Assembly (NCBI GenBank): GCA_027579435.1
Contig: JANBPK010001035.1
Location: forward strand, 1-10,569
DNA: 10,569 nt
Origin: Candolleomyces eurysporus
Lineage: Eukaryota; Basidiomycota; Agaricomycetes; Agaricales; Psathyrellaceae
Direction: 5' to 3'
This document shows positions 8,117 through 10,569 of this stretch, piece by piece. The number at the start of each line of letters is the position of its first letter. The first letter of the stretch is position 1. The notes beneath the pieces are model-generated. The model was not told the origin of the DNA. It saw only the letters and a program-made list of their open reading frames with translations, and did not search any database. Made by a program: the position numbers and the translations under genes.

Positions 8117-10212
8117 ATGACCAGAAAAAAGGCTACCCGTAGTATGAAAGAAGAAGACAACCTTACTCTCAATCTGCGCGTACAGACCAATGCAAGAAGC
8201 ATACTCGCCGGGAGAAAGCATACTCAGCCCCATAAGTGGGAACCCTACCTGTAATTTCGAGATTCTCTTTGGTCTTAGTTTAACGTCTCAGTTTTCTTTT
8301 CTTTTTTTGGTATTAGCGATTCCATCCTAGTTGAAGGTACGTGCTTTTCACTTTGAATACAGCCATATAACGCCGCATCTACTCATTCACCATGACCTTC
8401 CATCCTTCCTCTGTTGCGTGTTCATTTGGCCCCCTTCCACATAGCCATTTCCTGCTTCGAAAAATTGGCCGGGAGCAATGAACTCTATTCTTCTCGATCA
8501 CCCAACCGACAACCATTCATTAGCAACTACATACAACGGGTAGGCGGTGTGTACAAGGACGGGCATGCCGTCAAGAGACGTTTGGAATACTTACTTCGTC
8601 GAGCACCACGAACTGGTAAGCCGATGACTTAAGTGAATAGATCAAACCTGACAACAAAGCACCAAGAACGACCCTTATTTCAAAAGTCCTTCACTTCGAA
8701 ACTCAACACGCTCTCTAAAGTGATCAATATTGTTTACCTTACTCAAGCAATNCCCCCCCAAGTTACCGGATGATGTATTACTAGAACTGGCCTACCTTGG
8801 CGTCGAGGCACCGGCGATGGAATCAACATTCAATGTTTATCCACCAATGTCTCAGGAAAACGAAAATCTGGAAGTCATACTTGAAAGCCGATGGATCCTA
8901 TCCAGTGGGGCCTACATGATTCAAGAATTTCCAGGTCTATCGCCCTTCAAATGTAGAGTCGATTTGATTCGACTCTTTGCAGAAAAAGGCATAATCGGTT
9001 ATCATTTGCTCATTCCGGCGGAGGTGGTGAAAGCATTATTCAGTACGTGTTCTCATATCTTCTAAGGGGCCGAAGTGATCCCGGTCCTTTATCTTATTCT
9101 TTTCACTCTCTACAGGAAATGAGGGTGCAACCGTGGTCGTTCGGCTGGCTACACCGAGTGATGTATTCCACAGCATCAGTATGGTGGATCACGCCTTAGG
9201 TTCGGGGCAAACTCCCAGATATTTTGACGTTCGGTTCCAGGCCGCATCGTCGATGACATCAAACACTCTCCCTTCCTCAAGTATGGAGTTTACAACTTTA
9301 GGGTCTTTTCCTAATAGTGAGTCAAAAACCAACATATTTTTCCAAACGCCGTCGCTCATGACTAAGTAGATGAACTCTCGACTACCACGAATACTTGCGA
9401 CATTCCCTTTAATTCAGACCGGTGTCAAGAGTCCTGGAGGGTGCAGGTTTCTCAAATAAAACAGGTGCCCGCGCTGAGCTCGGTAGTTTTGGCGAAGTGA
9501 GTGAGATTACGATAATTGTTATCCTACCGATTTGCGTGAATAAATAAAATATCTATTAGGCAGGATCAAGATATTTCATTCCTTCAAATCGACGTTGACC
9601 GAGCACGCTTACACCCCTTCATATTCCCCAAGGTTAGTGGGCTATCATTTATCGAATAATTATTCACATTTTGAGTATAATTTACAGAATGAAAAAATAA
9701 ACATCACGAATTCTACACCCTGGCCGATTGACTTCGTCGATCATCCCTTAGGACTCGACATCACACCTGCCAATCAATTTTTGATCGCAGATCAGATCAT
9801 CTCGCCGTTTCATCAATCCGCTGAAACTGACGTACCTCTTCCCAACGGCCACCATCTGGAGGTGAATCACGAAGTTTTTCCAGTTTCACCTCGCAACATC
9901 CCGACGGCAGAAACTTCTTTGTCCTTCAGAAACATACGAAACAATAAAGAATATAGCACAAATCAATTTCCGTGCGTGGCAAGAGCAGCAGTAAATTCTT
10001 ACGATTGTAGCGACTCGGTAAGTTTGTTGGTCCCATTCGATATATTCATCTTTGACTCATTCTCGATTCCTACCAAGAATTTATGGGATTTGCAAAAATT
10101 ATTTAATACTTCTTATATCGCTTCTCCGCTCTATTCAGACAGCTTAACCAAGGAATATTCACTACCTTGGTTCTACGAAATGATTTCTCTCCATCCATCA
10201 ATGATACACTGA
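8117..10212 (+). CDS. divergent TEA/ATTS-domain transcription factor, nine exons, 521 aa
   Basis: Exons: 8117-8250, 8317-8336, 8445-8615, 8667-9042, 9116-9316, 9370-9496, 9560-9632, 9688-10017 and 10078-10212. Introns are GT-AG, 51-108 nt. Frames join without a stop once the N at 8752, beside a C run, is dropped. Residues ~36-105 resemble the TEA/ATTS DNA-binding domain: KWEPYLDSILVEAISCFEKL fits helix 1 (W-x-x-x-L-E-x-A-L), PNRQPFISNYIQRVGG fits the conserved (R)N-x-FIS-YI-x-x-x-TG block, and HAVKRRLEYLLR sits where the recognition helix (KQV-S/G-S-x-LQ) belongs. TEA factors (AbaA, Tec1, TEAD) are nuclear regulators of development. The remaining ~410 residues show no known domain; a folded central part (EFPGLSPFKCRVDLIRLFAE) is followed by Ser/Thr/Asn-rich sequence. 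Exon 2 is only 20 nt, inside helix 1. The recognition helix is unusual, so the call rests on the overall pattern. The 3' end is less sure: other splice signals lie near 10215. Confidence 0.62.
10018..10077 (+). other. optional 60-nt intron of the TEA gene
   Basis: It has a strong GTAAGT donor, a TTGACTCAT branch-like sequence and a CTACCAAG end. Its length is divisible by three and it has no in-frame stop, so retention would add 20 mostly hydrophobic residues rather than ending the protein. Confidence 0.45.
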
Positions 10213-10569
10213 ACGATCCTGTATTCAGGTACGTAAACTGAACGATTTACTGTGTATACAGTTCCTGATCTTATCGTTCCAGTCTCCAATCCTACGAACG
10301 GGAGACTGAAGTGCAGGATTCACATGTCTTTCGTTAGTACTTCATGAAGCCTTCATTTTTGGGCTTTCAGTTGAGATTGGAACGGCACGAAGGCTTCCAA
10401 AAGTTCTATTAATTCACCGGTTTCTATTCGGTAAAATAAATCTATAAAATTCGTATTTGTATCATAGCCTATTCTTATGTGCATTTCAGTCTTGTCGAAA
10501 GGGTGATCAGTTAAATTAGAGGAAAGACGTATGTGCGTTCACCAAGAAAAATAAAAATACATAAAGACT
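10213..10569. other. 3' flank of the TEA gene with inverted repeats
   Basis: No gene seen. Contains a possible extra intron (GTACGT at 10229 to TTCCAG at 10280), suggesting an alternative 3' exon or spliced UTR. CAGTCTCC 10280-10287 pairs with GGAGACTG 10301-10308. GAAGCCTTC 10346-10354 pairs with GAAGGCTTC 10389-10397. AATAAA at 10435-10440 could be the polyadenylation signal. Confidence 0.4.

Noticed and set aside
7915..8202. 95-codon minus-strand frame
   Set aside because: It lies opposite the promoter and exon 1 of the TEA gene, and its composition looks random.
8331..8336. 6-nt micro-exon after the acceptor at 8330
   Set aside because: It would create an immediate TGA in frame; the acceptor at 8316, giving a 20-nt exon, keeps the frame and the TEA helix.
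1..10569. CRISPR arrays, tRNA or rRNA genes, insertion sequences, operons
   Set aside because: No regularly spaced repeats, cloverleaf sequences or transposase frames were seen by eye, and the intron-rich genes show the DNA is eukaryotic.

Overview
The window looks like fungal DNA, most likely from a basidiomycete. Genes are cut by many short GT-AG introns (about 50-110 nt), reading frames join cleanly only after splicing, and no bacterial operon, ribosome-site or tRNA signals were seen. The TEA-type DNA-binding domain near the right end resembles the divergent form known from mushrooms and relatives, as recalled; the exact species cannot be named from the sequence.

Layout, left to right. 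(1) 49-1563 (+): a nine-exon gene for a 310-residue protein whose six cysteines form a Zn2Cys6-like cluster after a short predicted coiled coil. (2) 1564-3260: gene-poor and partly decayed. It holds a weak candidate for a tiny secreted peptide (-) and the remains of a multi-exon gene on the minus strand. (3) 3279-4911 (+): a large, unmistakable Hsp90 fragment that keeps three introns but has lost both ends of the protein. It also carries a stop codon, two frameshifts and a changed catalytic arginine. (4) 4912-5089 (+): directly joined to it, and at first in the same frame, a remnant that looks like a RecQ-type helicase (motif V). (5) 5273-5851 (+): a proline-rich reading frame interrupted by one amber codon. 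(6) 5852-6681: mostly non-coding, with one unassigned open frame and a perfect CRE-like palindrome. (7) 6682-7305 (+): a three-exon gene for a 153-residue protein of unknown function. (8) 8117-10212 (+): a nine-exon gene for a 521-residue protein with a divergent TEA/ATTS domain, with CCAAT and TATA-like elements upstream.

The window therefore has three apparently intact genes, two of them probable transcription factors, flanking a central scrapyard of rearranged pieces (unknown minus-strand gene, Hsp90, RecQ-like, proline-rich frame). No pathway or operon links them. All six N symbols lie in or near homopolymer runs. In the two coding cases the frame is restored if the N is dropped, so they are probably sequencing artefacts rather than mutations. 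Gene models were built by hand from splice consensus and frame continuity; no database search was possible.
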